The notes: generated by a model not told the origin, from the letters alone. Numbered from the stretch's first letter, positions 33,775-42,387 are shown. The stretch: 64,000 nucleotides of DNA from Sinorhizobium chiapasense (GCF_036488675.1 NZ_CP133148.1:2852001-2916000); one strand, 5' to 3'. A program made the numbers and translations.

Positions 33775-34983
33775 TCAACCATGCCCGGCAGCAATGTCGG
33801 CGTCGATCGCGCTCAGTGCGCGATTGAGATGACCGTCGAAAACGAGCCGCTGCTCGTCGGCCGCCACCGCGATTTCCGGCAGTCCTTGCAGGCGGACCTG
33901 CAGGGACTGGGCAAGCCCCTCTTCCACGCCCTTATGAAGGAGGTCGAAGTAACGTGTCCCCGGTCCGGTGACGAAGATCGGCATCGGCTCGTAGAGGCTG
34001 AGCATGCGGGAAATGCCATTACCGAGAGCGATGCCCGCCTGGCGAAACGCATAGCCGGCCATGCGGTGTCCCTGGCGCGCGCTCGCCGCGATCTTGTCCA
34101 TCTCCGGCAGCGGCACGAATTTCGCCGGGATCGTGTCGGAAGGCACCTCGAACGCCGTGCGCAGGATTCCGTAGAAACCGGCCGCCGCCTCGATGCAGCC
34201 ATGGCCGCCGCACCGGCAAAGCCCGGCGGAACTCGTGTGCAGCATGTGCCCGAAATTCGGCGCCGAAACATCGAGGTCGCCGAGGCGCCCTCTCCGCGCA
34301 AGGCCGAGACCAATGCTGTGTCCGAGGGATATGGCCGCAAGCGCCCTGAAGTCTTCTCTCCCCTCCTCGGCCCGGACGGCAAGCGCCTGGGCAACCAGCA
34401 GCGTCTCGTTGCTGAGCATGATTTTGGCGCGCCAATCCGGGCGCAGCAGCTCTTCGAAATCGAGTTCTTCACGGCCGAAAACCGGCGACCAGATCAGTCG
34501 CGCTCCATCGGCGGCAACAAGGCCCTTGCTGCTGATCGAAATGGCAAGCACGTCTTCCTTGGTGATGCGGGAGCGCTGGAGCAACCGTTCAAGCGCGGCG
34601 GCAAATATCTGCCCGAAAGCGGCCGCGCCCCTAAGATCGTGATTTCTCGCCTCCTCGAACCGATCGAGCAGAGTGCCGCCATAGTCGGCAAGCGAATACT
34701 GGACGATATCGGACGAAATGCGCACGACGATCACGTGGCCGCAGTCGCGCCTCGGCGTGAAAAGCACGCGCGGCCGGCCACGGCCGCCCTGAACGTGCTG
34801 CTCGCTCCTGCCAATGATTCCGGCGCGCTCCAGTTCCGCGGTGATGGCCGAGACGGTGGCCGAGGCGAGAGCGGTTTCCGACGCGATTTCGGTGTGGGAC
34901 AAGGAACCCTTCCGGCGGAGCGCCGCAAGGACAAGCGTGCTGTTTTGCTGACGTACAAGTTCAGTGCTGGACTTCGTCAGCAT
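33775..34983 (-). CDS. ROK-family transcriptional regulator (XylR/NagC-like)
   Basis: This 402-residue regulator has an N-terminal winged helix (LSHTEIASETALASATVSAI) and a ROK sugar-kinase-like domain. ISLGHSIGLGLARRGRLGD is the phosphate loop region, and CRCGGHGCIE is the zinc site of ROK repressors. It is divergent from the xylF-like transporter operon with a perfect palindrome between them, so it likely represses that operon until sugar binds. Xylose is a guess from the transporter type. AGGGA lies 7 bases before the ATG. Confidence 0.9.
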   Translation of the reverse strand: MLTKSSTELVRQQNSTLVLAALRRKGSLSHTEIASETALASATVSAITAELERAGIIGRSEQHVQGGRGRPRVLFTPRRDCGHVIVVRISSDIVQYSLADYGGTLLDRFEEARNHDLRGAAAFGQIFAAALERLLQRSRITKEDVLAISISSKGLVAADGARLIWSPVFGREELDFEELLRPDWRAKIMLSNETLLVAQALAVRAEEGREDFRALAAISLGHSIGLGLARRGRLGDLDVSAPNFGHMLHTSSAGLCRCGGHGCIEAAAGFYGILRTAFEVPSDTIPAKFVPLPEMDKIAASARQGHRMAGYAFRQAGIALGNGISRMLSLYEPMPIFVTGPGTRYFDLLHKGVEEGLAQSLQVRLQGLPEIAVAADEQRLVFDGHLNRALSAIDADIAAGHG

Positions 34984-35062
34984 TACACGTCCCTGTCGAT
35001 GGCGGGTCCTTCAGCCCCATGCTTCCTCCAAAGCATCTGTTGAGCGGCAAGACAAGACGCCC

Positions 35063-35168
35063 TGCATGTTTCCTTGGATCGAAGCCGGCTTATGGATGAA
35101 ACATACAGCATTTCAATGTGCTACAGCGATTTTTACGCTTCTCGGAAAAGACGCATGGCGCTGCACGG
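35063..35168. repeat. Type-B intergenic repeat, diverged
   Basis: GCATGTTTCCTTGGATCG, ATACAGCATTTCAATGTGC and TACAGCGATTTTTACGC are followed by GACGCATGGCGCTGCAC. The order of modules is as at 55561-55664, with more mismatches in the hairpin arms. Confidence 0.7.
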
Positions 35169-35204
35169 GGCCTTGTTGACAGCCTGCTAAAACTCTGACA
35201 TTTA

Positions 35205-35225
35205 TTTTCTCGACTGTCGAGAAAA
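35205..35225. promoter_or_regulatory. Perfect palindrome, candidate ROK operator
   Basis: TTTTCTCGAC (35205-35214), a central T, and GTCGAGAAAA (35216-35225) form a perfect 21-base palindrome 103 bases before the xylF start. ROK repressors bind AT-flanked palindromes of this size. Confidence 0.7.
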
Positions 35226-35327
35226 AAGTCCGCACTGGTTGCGGCGGGTCTGCGACAGCACTTCACGGTTGGCCGAGGAGGCGTGCGGGAGGTTCGCGCG
35301 CACGGCGCAACCACTTGGGAGGATGAA

Positions 35328-36368
35328 ATGAAATCCGTTTTGAAGTTGATGGCGGGGGCTGCCATCATCGCGTCCATGCATTCGGCGGCGATCGCCAAGG
35401 ATCTTGTCGTCGGCGTTTCCTGGTCGAACTTCCAGGAAGAGCGTTGGAAAACCGACGAGGCCGCCATCAAGGCCGCGCTTGAAGCTTCCGGCGACAAGTA
35501 TATCTCCGCCGATGCCCAGTCTTCTGCCGCCAAGCAGCTGACCGACATCGAATCGCTGATCGCGCAGGGCGCAAACGCCTTGATCGTGCTCGCCCAGGAT
35601 TCCGACGCAATCGCCCCGGCGATCGAAAAGGCCACCGCAGAGGGCATCCCGGTCGTCGGCTACGACCGCCTGATCGAGAATCCGGCCGCCTTCTACATTA
35701 CCTTCGACAACAAGGAAGTGGGCCGCATGCAGGCCCGCGAAGTCTTCAAGGTGAAGCCGGAAGGCAACTTCGTCTTCATCAAGGGCTCCTCGTCCGACCC
35801 GAATGCCGACTTCCTCTTTGCCGGCCAGATGGAAGTGCTGAAGGAAGCGGTTGACGGCGGCAAGGTCAAGAATGTCGGCGAGGCTTACACTGATGGCTGG
35901 AAGCCGGAAAATGCCCAGAAGAACATGGAGCAGTTCCTGACCGCCAATGACAATAAGGTCGACGCGGTCGTCGCATCGAACGACGGCACGGCCGGCGGCG
36001 CGATTGCCGCACTTTCGGCACAGGGTCTTGCGGGCTCCGTGCCGGTATCCGGACAGGACGGTGACTTTGCGGCGCTCAACCGCGTCGCGCTCGGCTCCCA
36101 GACGGTTTCCGTCTGGAAGGACGCGCGCGAGCTCGGCAAGAAGGCCGCCGAAATCGCTTCGGCGCTCGCCGCCGGCAAGACGATGGACGAGATCGAGGGC
36201 GTTCAAACCTTCAACGGCGGACCGAAGGGCGTTGCCATGAAGTCGGTCTTCCTGGCACCGCTCGCTATCACCAAGGACAATCTGAACGTCGTCATCGACG
36301 CCGGCTGGATTTCCAAGGACGCGGCCTGCCAGGGCGTTGCTGCCGGCGCCATCGCCGCGTGCAACTGA
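35328..36368 (+). CDS. xylF: CUT2 sugar ABC transporter binding protein (XylF-like)
   Basis: This 346-residue periplasmic binding protein has a signal peptide ending in SAAIA before [17 protein letters not shown]. The ligand domain shows the XylF pattern: [53 protein letters not shown] and [15 protein letters not shown]. The likely substrate is D-xylose. The ATG at 35328 is set by GGGAGG 5 bases upstream. It heads the operon with the permease and ATPase; a strong hairpin follows its stop. It differs clearly from ChvE, so the window holds two separate CUT2 systems. Confidence 0.88.
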   Translation: MKSVLKLMAGAAIIASMHSAAIAKDLVVGVSWSNFQEERWKTDEAAIKAALEASGDKYISADAQSSAAKQLTDIESLIAQGANALIVLAQDSDAIAPAIEKATAEGIPVVGYDRLIENPAAFYITFDNKEVGRMQAREVFKVKPEGNFVFIKGSSSDPNADFLFAGQMEVLKEAVDGGKVKNVGEAYTDGWKPENAQKNMEQFLTANDNKVDAVVASNDGTAGGAIAALSAQGLAGSVPVSGQDGDFAALNRVALGSQTVSVWKDARELGKKAAEIASALAAGKTMDEIEGVQTFNGGPKGVAMKSVFLAPLAITKDNLNVVIDAGWISKDAACQGVAAGAIAACN

Positions 36369-36386
36369 CGGCTCGGCATTTGAATT

Positions 36387-36434
36387 GACCTCAAGACGCC
36401 GCAACGTGACCCGTTGCGGCGTTTGCTTGAGGTC
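36387..36434 (+). terminator. Attenuator hairpin after xylF
   Basis: An inner stem CGCCGCAACG/CGTTGCGGCG (36397-36406 with 36412-36421) sits inside an outer stem GACCTCAAG/CTTGAGGTC (36387-36395 with 36426-36434). It separates the binding-protein gene from the permease gene and lacks a long T run, so it more likely stabilises xylF mRNA or allows partial read-through. Confidence 0.75.
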
Positions 36435-36524
36435 GGGACGGTCTTGCATGCGGGTGTTAAGATCGCGGCAACGCGAGGCGAAAACAACCGCATGAGCAAA
36501 TGGAAACAGTGGGGGACGGCGGCC

Positions 36525-37838
36525 ATGGCCGACACGACAAATACCGCACATTTTAATCGCGCCCGCAGCGCGGCTGAAAATCCGGTGAAGCGCTTCTTCC
36601 GCGCCACCGAAATCGACACCCGCCTCCTGGGCATGGTCGGCGCGATGCTGATCATCTGGATCGGCTTCGACTTCTTGTCCAACGGCCTGTTCCTCACGCC
36701 GCGAAACCTCTGGAACCTTTCGGTGCAGACCGCCTCGGTCGCCGTCATGGCGACCGGCATGGTTCTCGTCATCGTCACGCGCAATATCGATCTGTCGGTC
36801 GGCTCCATCCTCGGTTTCGTCGGCATGATCATGGGCGTGCTGCAGGCCGAACTGCTGCCGCAGGTCCTCGGCTTCAACCATCCCGCCACCTGGATCATCA
36901 CGTTGCTTGCCGGCCTTTTCCTCGGAGCGGCGATCGGCGCGCTGCATGGCGTGATCATTGCTTTCCTCAACGTGCCGTCCTTCATCGTCACGCTCGGCGG
37001 GTTGCTCGTCTGGCGCGGCGCCACCTGGTTCGTCACCAGCGGCCGCACGGTCGCACCAATGGACGCCACCTTCCGGCTGATGGGCGGCGGCACCGAAGGC
37101 TCGATCGGCTCGACGGCAAGCTGGATCGTCGGCTTCCTTGCCTGTCTCGCGATCGTCGCCAGCATCATCAACGCCCGCAAGCAGCGTAAGCGCTTCGGCT
37201 TTCCTCGCCGCCCGGTCTGGGCCGAGTACTTCCTGTCGGGAATTGGCTGCGCCCTTGTTCTCGGCGCAGTGACGGTCGCCAACAGCTATCCCTGGCCGGC
37301 CAACATCGCCCGCAAATACGCCGAAGCCAACGGCATCGCCTGGCCCGAAGGCGGCCTCTTCATCGCGCACGGCATCGCTATTCCGGTGCTGATCGCCATC
37401 GTCATCGGCATCGTCATGACCTTCATCGCCACGCGCCTGCGCTTCGGCCGCTACGTCTTCGCGATCGGCGGCAATCCGGAAGCGGCTGAACTCGCCGGCA
37501 TCAAGACGCGCTGGGTGACGGTCAGGATCTTCGCGCTGATGGGCATGCTCTGTGCCGTCGCAGCCGCGATCTCGACGGCGCGCCTCAACGCCGCCACCAA
37601 TGCCCAGGGTGAGCTCGACGAACTCTACACGATCGCCGCGGCCGTCATCGGCGGCACCTCGCTTGCCGGCGGCATGGGCACGATCGCCGGCGCCATGCTC
37701 GGCGCCCTTGTCATGCAGTCGCTGCAATCCGGCATGGTGCTGCTCGGCATCGACAGCCCGCTGCAGCGGATCGTCGTCGGTGTCGTGCTGGTCACCGCCG
37801 TCTGGCTCGACACCGTCTATCGCGCCCGCGCAAAATAA
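36525..37838 (+). CDS. xylH: CUT2 sugar ABC transporter permease (XylH-like)
   Basis: This 437-residue permease has about ten to eleven helices and the CUT2 motifs [36 protein letters not shown] and [20 protein letters not shown]. The length and the long middle section suit XylH. The start could be ATG 36525 (MADTTNT), after GGGGGACGG, or ATG 36492. It sits between xylF and xylG, with 14 bases before xylG. It forms the inner-membrane channel of the transporter. Confidence 0.88.
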   Translation: MADTTNTAHFNRARSAAENPVKRFFRATEIDTRLLGMVGAMLIIWIGFDFLSNGLFLTPRNLWNLSVQTASVAVMATGMVLVIVTRNIDLSVGSILGFVGMIMGVLQAELLPQVLGFNHPATWIITLLAGLFLGAAIGALHGVIIAFLNVPSFIVTLGGLLVWRGATWFVTSGRTVAPMDATFRLMGGGTEGSIGSTASWIVGFLACLAIVASIINARKQRKRFGFPRRPVWAEYFLSGIGCALVLGAVTVANSYPWPANIARKYAEANGIAWPEGGLFIAHGIAIPVLIAIVIGIVMTFIATRLRFGRYVFAIGGNPEAAELAGIKTRWVTVRIFALMGMLCAVAAAISTARLNAATNAQGELDELYTIAAAVIGGTSLAGGMGTIAGAMLGALVMQSLQSGMVLLGIDSPLQRIVVGVVLVTAVWLDTVYRARAK

Positions 37839-37852
37839 TCAGGAGTACGAAC

Positions 37853-38638
37853 ATGACAGATCAACGCACTCCGCTTGTGGAAATGAAGAACATTTCCATC
37901 TCCTTCGGCGGTATCCACGCGGTGGACAACGCTTCGGTCGATCTCTATCCGGGTGAGGTCGTGGCGCTCCTCGGCCACAACGGCGCCGGCAAGTCCACGC
38001 TGATCAAGATCCTCTCGGGCGCCTACAGGCGCGATGCCGGCGAGATCCTGATCAACGGCGAACCGGCCGAGATCCACAATCCGCGCGACGCCAAGAAATA
38101 CGGCATCGAGACGATCTACCAGACGCTCGCCGTCGCCGACAATGTCGACGCCGCCGCCAATCTCTATCTCGGGCGGGAACTGCGCACCCCCTGGGGCACG
38201 CTCGACGACGTGGCGATGGAGGCAAAGGCGCGCGAGGTGATGGGTCGCCTCAACCCGAACTTCCAACGCTTCAAGGAGCCTGTGAAGGCGCTCTCCGGCG
38301 GCCAGCGGCAGTCAGTGGCGATCGCCCGCGCCATCCTCTTCAACGCTCGCATCCTGATCATGGACGAGCCGACGGCAGCCCTCGGGCCGCAGGAAACCGC
38401 ACAGGTGGGCGAGCTGATCAAGCAGTTGAAGCGCGAAGGCATCGGCATCTTCCTGATCAGCCACGACATCCACGACGTCTTCGATCTCGCCGACCGCGTA
38501 TCGGTGATGAAGAACGGGCAGGTCGTCGGCCACGCCCGCACCGAGGACGTGACCAAGGACGAAGTGCTCGGCATGATCATCATGGGCAAGGTGCCGCCAA
38601 AGGCGATCCCCGGCCCCGGCGCCATGCAGATGGCATAA
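37853..38638 (+). CDS. Sugar ABC transporter ATP-binding protein, single domain (XylG/FrcA-like)
   Basis: This 261-residue protein is one ABC domain: Walker [10 protein letters not shown] (41-49), signature LSGGQRQ (147-153), Walker [10 protein letters not shown] and [15 protein letters not shown]. Most CUT2 ATPases (such as GguA in this window) have two fused domains and about 500 residues; this one is half size, like FrcA of the rhizobial fructose transporter. It must dimerise to work. It ends the operon; AGGAG lies before the ATG and a terminator follows 25 bases past the stop. Confidence 0.9.
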   Translation: MTDQRTPLVEMKNISISFGGIHAVDNASVDLYPGEVVALLGHNGAGKSTLIKILSGAYRRDAGEILINGEPAEIHNPRDAKKYGIETIYQTLAVADNVDAAANLYLGRELRTPWGTLDDVAMEAKAREVMGRLNPNFQRFKEPVKALSGGQRQSVAIARAILFNARILIMDEPTAALGPQETAQVGELIKQLKREGIGIFLISHDIHDVFDLADRVSVMKNGQVVGHARTEDVTKDEVLGMIIMGKVPPKAIPGPGAMQMA

Positions 38639-38662
38639 GTCCAGAGCACTGCAACACCGCGA

Positions 38663-38692
38663 ATGCCGCGTCCCAGGGCGCGGCATTTTTCT
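38663..38692 (+). terminator. Rho-independent terminator of the xyl operon
   Basis: ATGCCGCG and CGCGGCAT (38663-38670 with 38679-38686) form an 8-base stem followed by TTTTTCTTCC. It closes the xylFHG-like operon 25 bases after its last stop. Confidence 0.88.
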
Positions 38693-38848
38693 TCCCGGAT
38701 GTCCCCTGCCCCGAGAGGCACTACGGCCTCGACGCCAACACCGAACGCAAATTTCCGCTGCAAACTCCTTCAATCACCATTGAAGCGGCGCGCAAGCTAG
38801 GCTAAGAACCGCTCACAGCCTGCTTCGGCGGCCCTGCCGCCAATGGAT

Positions 38849-38925
38849 GCACCCGTAGCTCAGCTGGATAGAGTGTTGGATTCCGATTCCAAAGGTCACA
38901 GGTTCGAATCCTGTCGGGTGCGCCA
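38849..38925 (+). tRNA. tRNA-Arg (anticodon CCG)
   Basis: The 77-base sequence folds as a full cloverleaf: acceptor GCACCCG/CGGGTGC, D stem GCTC/GAGT, anticodon stem TTGGA/TCCAA with loop TTCCGAT, T arm CAGG-TTCGAAT-CCTG, discriminator G, and an encoded CCA. The anticodon CCG at 38883-38885 reads Arg codon CGG. In S. meliloti this tRNA is single-copy and carried by pSymB, making it one of the few essential genes off the chromosome. Confidence 0.96.
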
Positions 38926-39057
38926 CTTCCGGTATAGAACTGCAAACGCCAGCAGCCGCCGATTCCACGCCCGCAGCGGCGACAAACGTCTTTAGCAGTT
39001 CGGTTTTTTTGCGACGCCAAGGGTGGCGTATTATGTTGCCGTGCAAGGACCTCAACG

Positions 39058-39609
39058 ATGAAGAAGCAAGTCCTGTTCATTCAAGGCGGCGGCGCAGGGA
39101 CTCATGATGAATGGGACAACAAGCTCGTCGATAGCTTGAGGCGAGAACTCGGGCCTGGCTACGACGTTCGCTACCCGCGCATGCCGGACGAGGCGGATCC
39201 CGGCTATGCCATATGGAAGGCCGCGCTCGTGGAAGAGATCGCCCGCCTGGAAGATGGCGCGATACTGATGGGCCACTCGGTTGGCGGAACGATTCTGATC
39301 AATGCCCTCGCGGAGGCACGCCCGAGCCGGAAGCTTGCCGGCGTATTTCTCATCGCAGCGCCCTTTGTTGGCGCTGGCGGGTGGCCGAGTGAAGACATCG
39401 ACCCAACGGCCGACCTCGGTGCGCGACTGCCTCCAAAGACGCCGATCTATCTCTATCATGGCAGCGAGGACGACACTGCGCCGTTTGCGCATGTCGATCT
39501 CTATGAGAGAGCGATACCCGGCGCGATCGTGCATCGGCTCCACGGCCGCGATCACCAGCTCAACGACGACTTGGCCGAGGTTGCCGCTGACGTCCGCGCC
39601 TTGGCATGA
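39058..39609 (+). CDS. Small serine hydrolase (alpha/beta fold)
   Basis: This 183-residue protein is a compact alpha/beta hydrolase. The nucleophile elbow GHSVGG holds Ser74; the acid residue is probably in [11 protein letters not shown] and the His in [12 protein letters not shown] near the C-terminus. It starts [19 protein letters not shown], a Gly-rich oxyanion strand. It resembles the RBBP9/YdeN group of small esterases; the substrate is unknown. The ATG follows AAGGA. It lies just after the tRNA gene as a single unit. Confidence 0.83.
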   Translation: MKKQVLFIQGGGAGTHDEWDNKLVDSLRRELGPGYDVRYPRMPDEADPGYAIWKAALVEEIARLEDGAILMGHSVGGTILINALAEARPSRKLAGVFLIAAPFVGAGGWPSEDIDPTADLGARLPPKTPIYLYHGSEDDTAPFAHVDLYERAIPGAIVHRLHGRDHQLNDDLAEVAADVRALA

Positions 39610-39954
39610 GGCGGGCCCGCCCAGCGGAAGCCTGCGCACGTCCGAGGCACTTCGTCTTCTGGCTTCGGCGTGACCGCCTTCGCTGCGGGTAACGAAGGCA
39701 GACGCTTTGCTCTTGCCCCGGTGGACTCCAACGGGACTTCACGCCCGGTATTTGGCAAGTGCTTCCTCCGCCCGGCCCCGGCGGTGCAGATTGCAAGTGA
39801 CCGTAGTCGTTTTGGCGAGCCCCGGTCGCAGATGTTTTTGCGGCGGCTCGGCGCCGCAATCGATCGTTCGTTGTTCAGCGGTCGATCTGATCGATCGCGA
39901 AATGCACTGAAACTCATGCTTGAAAATACATTAGCACTAATGTAATTTGCGACG
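39610..39954. other. Intergenic region before the MarR gene
   Basis: These 345 bases contain several overlapping short ORFs on both strands, none with family likeness; they are GC-frame shadows. The last 30 bases are AT-rich and hold the palindrome TACATTAG-CA-CTAATGTA, taken as the MarR operator and promoter region. A CGATC-rich stretch near 39858-39898 contains short repeats of GATCGAT type. Confidence 0.55.
39927..39944. promoter_or_regulatory. Palindromic MarR operator candidate
   Basis: TACATTAG (39927-39934) and CTAATGTA (39937-39944) form a perfect inverted repeat with a CA centre, 10 bases before the MarR start codon. MarR dimers bind such sites to repress their own operon. Confidence 0.7.
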
Positions 39955-40449
39955 ATGAGCGAAAAACAGATGCCGGGTCTCGGTGAACTGCTCCGCTATG
40001 TCGGCGAACTGGTCGATCAAGGTGCGGAGGAAGAGTACCGCGCCATGAGCCTCCCCTATCGCGCCAGATACACCCCGGTTATGCGCGCGCTCGCCGCCGG
40101 CGCGGAAACGGTGACTGAAATCACTGCCCTGAGCAGCCTTACCCAGGGCGCGATCAGTCAGTCGGTGCGGTTGATGGAGGCCGATGGTCTGGTGGCACGC
40201 CACAGCCTGGAGGATGGGCGCAAGAGCGGTGTTCATCTGTCGCCTCGCGGCCGGAAACTGTTGAAGAGGCTTGAACCCCACTGGGCGATCACCTTCGCGG
40301 CCATAGACGCGTTGGAAAAGGAGATCGGCCATCCGCTTCTTCAGGTCCTGGCAAAGACGGCGCGCGCGTTGGAGCGTCAAGGATTTGCCGCTCGGCTGAG
40401 GGCGGCAGCTGCACATCAGGCAAATGAGGATCACGCCGATGCGAAATGA
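39955..40449 (+). CDS. MarR-family transcriptional regulator
   Basis: This 164-residue protein has a winged helix in its middle (TVTEITALSSLTQGAISQSV, then GLVARHSLEDGRKSGVHLSP as the wing) flanked by helical ends. It likely represses itself and the overlapping methyltransferase gene through the palindrome just upstream. The methyltransferase start lies 11 bases inside its 3' end, so the two are translated together. The ligand is unknown. Confidence 0.87.
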   Translation: MSEKQMPGLGELLRYVGELVDQGAEEEYRAMSLPYRARYTPVMRALAAGAETVTEITALSSLTQGAISQSVRLMEADGLVARHSLEDGRKSGVHLSPRGRKLLKRLEPHWAITFAAIDALEKEIGHPLLQVLAKTARALERQGFAARLRAAAAHQANEDHADAK

Positions 40450-41200
40450 CACCATGCCACGCAAGAACTGGTTCGATGCAGGAGGCAGCGCCTATGCGCA
40501 GTTCAGGCCGGAATACCCGGCCGGGCTCTCGACGTATCTTGCGGGAATTGCCCCCACCCGTGAGATGGCCGTCGATGTCGGCTGCGGCAGTGGGCAGCTG
40601 ACCCGGCAATTGGCGAGGTATTTCGACAGCGTGATTGGGCTCGATCCTAGCGAAGACCAGATCGCCAATGCGCGGGCTCACGACAAGGTGCGGTACCTTT
40701 GCGCACCGGCCGAGAAACTGCCCCTTGCGGACAACAAGGCCAGCCTCATCACCGCAGCACAGGCCGCGCACTGGTTCGATCTCCCGGCCTTTTATGCCGA
40801 GGCTCGCCGGATCGCCGTCGAGAACGCCGTCATCGCGCTCATCAGCTACGGGGTCCTTCGGCTGGAGCCGGACGATCTTCAGGAGCGGTTCATTCGTTTC
40901 TACCGCAACGAGATCGGCCCCTATTGGCCGCCCGAGCGCAAGCTGGTGGATACCGGCTACCCGGATATCAGCTTCCCTTTCGACGAGCGCGCTGCGCCAG
41001 AAATGGAAATCTGCAGGGCCTGGGAACTTGGCGAATTCCTTGGCTACCTGTCGACATGGTCCGCCGTGCGCCGCGTCAACGACGCTGGGCGCGAGGATAT
41101 TCTCACTGGCTTCGTCCGGGATATTTCCGAGCTCTGGGGCGACCCGACGAGAAAACGGCCCGTGTCTTGGCCCGTCAACATGAGATTGGGGACGATATGA
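40439..41200 (+). CDS. Class I SAM-dependent methyltransferase
   Basis: This 253-residue protein has SAM motif I MAVDVGCGSGQLTRQLARYF and post-motif VIGLDPSEDQI. It resembles the small-molecule methyltransferases of the UbiE/trans-aconitate type, with FDAGGSAYAQFRPEYPAGL at the start. The substrate is unknown. The ATG at 40439 is supported by GAGGA about 8 bases upstream and overlaps the MarR gene by 11 bases; ATG 40424 is an alternative. A MarR-controlled methyltransferase may act on a toxic phenol or drug. Confidence 0.83.
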   Translation: MRNDTMPRKNWFDAGGSAYAQFRPEYPAGLSTYLAGIAPTREMAVDVGCGSGQLTRQLARYFDSVIGLDPSEDQIANARAHDKVRYLCAPAEKLPLADNKASLITAAQAAHWFDLPAFYAEARRIAVENAVIALISYGVLRLEPDDLQERFIRFYRNEIGPYWPPERKLVDTGYPDISFPFDERAAPEMEICRAWELGEFLGYLSTWSAVRRVNDAGREDILTGFVRDISELWGDPTRKRPVSWPVNMRLGTI

Positions 41201-41248
41201 GGGACACCAAGGGGCTGGCGTTGGGTGATCATGTTGTCCAAGTCGGAT

Positions 41249-41306
41249 AGTTGACATTGTCGGATATTTCATGACAAAGTCAGCGATATATCTGACATAG
41301 TCAACT
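41249..41306. promoter_or_regulatory. Compound palindromic operator/promoter of the MarR-GNAT gene
   Basis: A 19-base inverted repeat (41249-41267 with 41288-41306, three mismatches) contains three TGACA-NN-GTC modules at 41252, 41272 and 41293, spaced 20 and 21 bases. A perfect -35-like TTGACA is at 41251. The layout suggests cooperative repressor binding on one face of the helix, 14 bases before the start codon. Confidence 0.72.
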
Positions 41307-41319
41307 AAATGAGTATGCC

Positions 41320-42255
41320 ATGCCGCGGATCGATCAGGAAGATTATGTGGCCGCAGTCCGCCGCTTCAGCCGTTTCTACACACGCCGCATCGGTCTGCTG
41401 CACGAGGGCCTGCTCGGCGGTCCCTTGTCTCTCGCCGAAGGCCGCCTCGTCTACGAGGTCGCGCAGCGGAAGACATCCACAGCGAAGGAGCTTGGGGCAG
41501 AGCTCGAGCTTGATTCCGGATATCTCAGCCGGCTCTTGCGGGGCCTTGAGGAGCGCGGCCTCGTCTCGAAAAGCCCGTCGCAGGAGGACGGGCGACAGGT
41601 TCTGATCTCGCTGACCCCGGCGGGCCGCGAGAGCTTCGCCGCCATCGACGCGCGCTCGCGCGAAGAAGTGAGCGCGATGCTCGATCGTCTCTCCCTGCCG
41701 GAGCGGCGGAATCTCGCCACGGCCCTTGCCGAGGCGGAACGACTGCTTGGCGGTGCGCCCCCAGAACCTGCTCGCGTCCCCTATATCCTCCGCACACATC
41801 AACCCGGAGACATGGGTTGGATCGTCCATCGCCATGGCGTGCTCTATTCTGAGGAATACGGATGGGATGAGAGGTTTGAGGCTCTCGTCGCCCAAATCAC
41901 GGCTGATTTCATTCAGAACTTCAAACCGAGCCGCGAGCGCTGCTGGGTCGCCGAGCGCGAAGGCGAGATCGTCGGCTCTGTCTTCCTGGTCGAAGAGTCG
42001 GCGACCGTCGGCAAGCTCCGCCTCCTCTACACCGAGCCGAACGCACGCGGTCTCGGGATCGGCCGTCGGCTCGTCGAGGAATGCATCCGCTTTGCACGTC
42101 ACGCCGGTTATTCGAAGGTCACGCTTTGGACCAATGACATACTGACCGCCGCAAGGCATATCTACCAGACGACAGGTTTTCATCTCGTGCACGAGGAGAA
42201 GCACCATAGCTTCGGTCACGATCTGGTCGGGCAGAATTGGGAACTGGTGCTGTGA
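41320..42255 (+). CDS. MarR-GNAT fusion: bifunctional helix-turn-helix / N-acetyltransferase
   Basis: This 311-residue protein joins a MarR winged helix (1-140; STAKELGAELELDSGYLSRL with wing SKSPSQEDGRQVLISLT) to a GNAT acetyltransferase (about 150-311). The GNAT acetyl-CoA loop is RGLGIGRRLVEECIRFA, followed by VTLWTNDILTAARHIYQTTGF. Such fusions occur in many Actinobacteria and Proteobacteria, but the acetyl acceptor is generally unknown. The start ATG lies 14 bases after the compound palindrome, so it probably represses itself. No co-transcribed gene is present: the next 286 bases are repeats and then a convergent gene. Confidence 0.9.
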   Translation: MPRIDQEDYVAAVRRFSRFYTRRIGLLHEGLLGGPLSLAEGRLVYEVAQRKTSTAKELGAELELDSGYLSRLLRGLEERGLVSKSPSQEDGRQVLISLTPAGRESFAAIDARSREEVSAMLDRLSLPERRNLATALAEAERLLGGAPPEPARVPYILRTHQPGDMGWIVHRHGVLYSEEYGWDERFEALVAQITADFIQNFKPSRERCWVAEREGEIVGSVFLVEESATVGKLRLLYTEPNARGLGIGRRLVEECIRFARHAGYSKVTLWTNDILTAARHIYQTTGFHLVHEEKHHSFGHDLVGQNWELVL

Positions 42256-42263
42256 CGGCTACA

Positions 42264-42372
42264 TGGCGCTGCCCACAGCGCCACTAGAGCGCCGTGCGTT
42301 CAAGTGAACGCACAAAGGACGCTCTAGAGCAATTCCAGGAAAAGTGTGTAACGGTTTTCCGTCCGGAATTGC
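42264..42372. repeat. Mosaic repeat: type-B derivative joined to RIME-like element
   Basis: Two hairpins, TGGCGCTG/CAGCGCCA (42264-42283) and GTGCGTTC/GAACGCAC (42294-42313), are followed by AAAGGACGCTCTAGAGC. Then comes a RIME-like unit with arms GCAATTCC/GGAATTGC (42329-42336 with 42365-42372) and the core GGAAAAGTGTG...GGTTTTCC. Confidence 0.75.
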
Positions 42373-42387
42373 GTAATTTCAAATAGT

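Larger units (their letters stand above)
34984..35327. other. Divergent regulatory region, ROK gene and xylF
   Basis: These 344 bases carry a type-B repeat (35063-35168), then the AT-rich promoter-like stretch GACATTTATTTTCTC with the palindromic operator, then the xylF leader with GGGAGG just before the start. No small gene is convincing. Confidence 0.6.

Noticed and set aside
35202..37727. 841-residue open frame on the minus strand over xylF and xylH
   Set aside because: It is antisense to two clear transporter genes, has shuffled Arg/Asp/Gly-rich composition with no family pattern, and results from high GC in the third codon position of the real genes.
38849..38925. Genomic island inserted at the tRNA-Arg gene
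   Set aside because: No integrase follows the tRNA, and no direct repeat of its 3' end was found downstream by eye, although small accessory genes do follow.
39610..39954. Short ORFs in the gap before the MarR gene
   Set aside because: Several overlapping ORFs on both strands, none with domain likeness or ribosome sites; codon use does not follow neighbouring genes.
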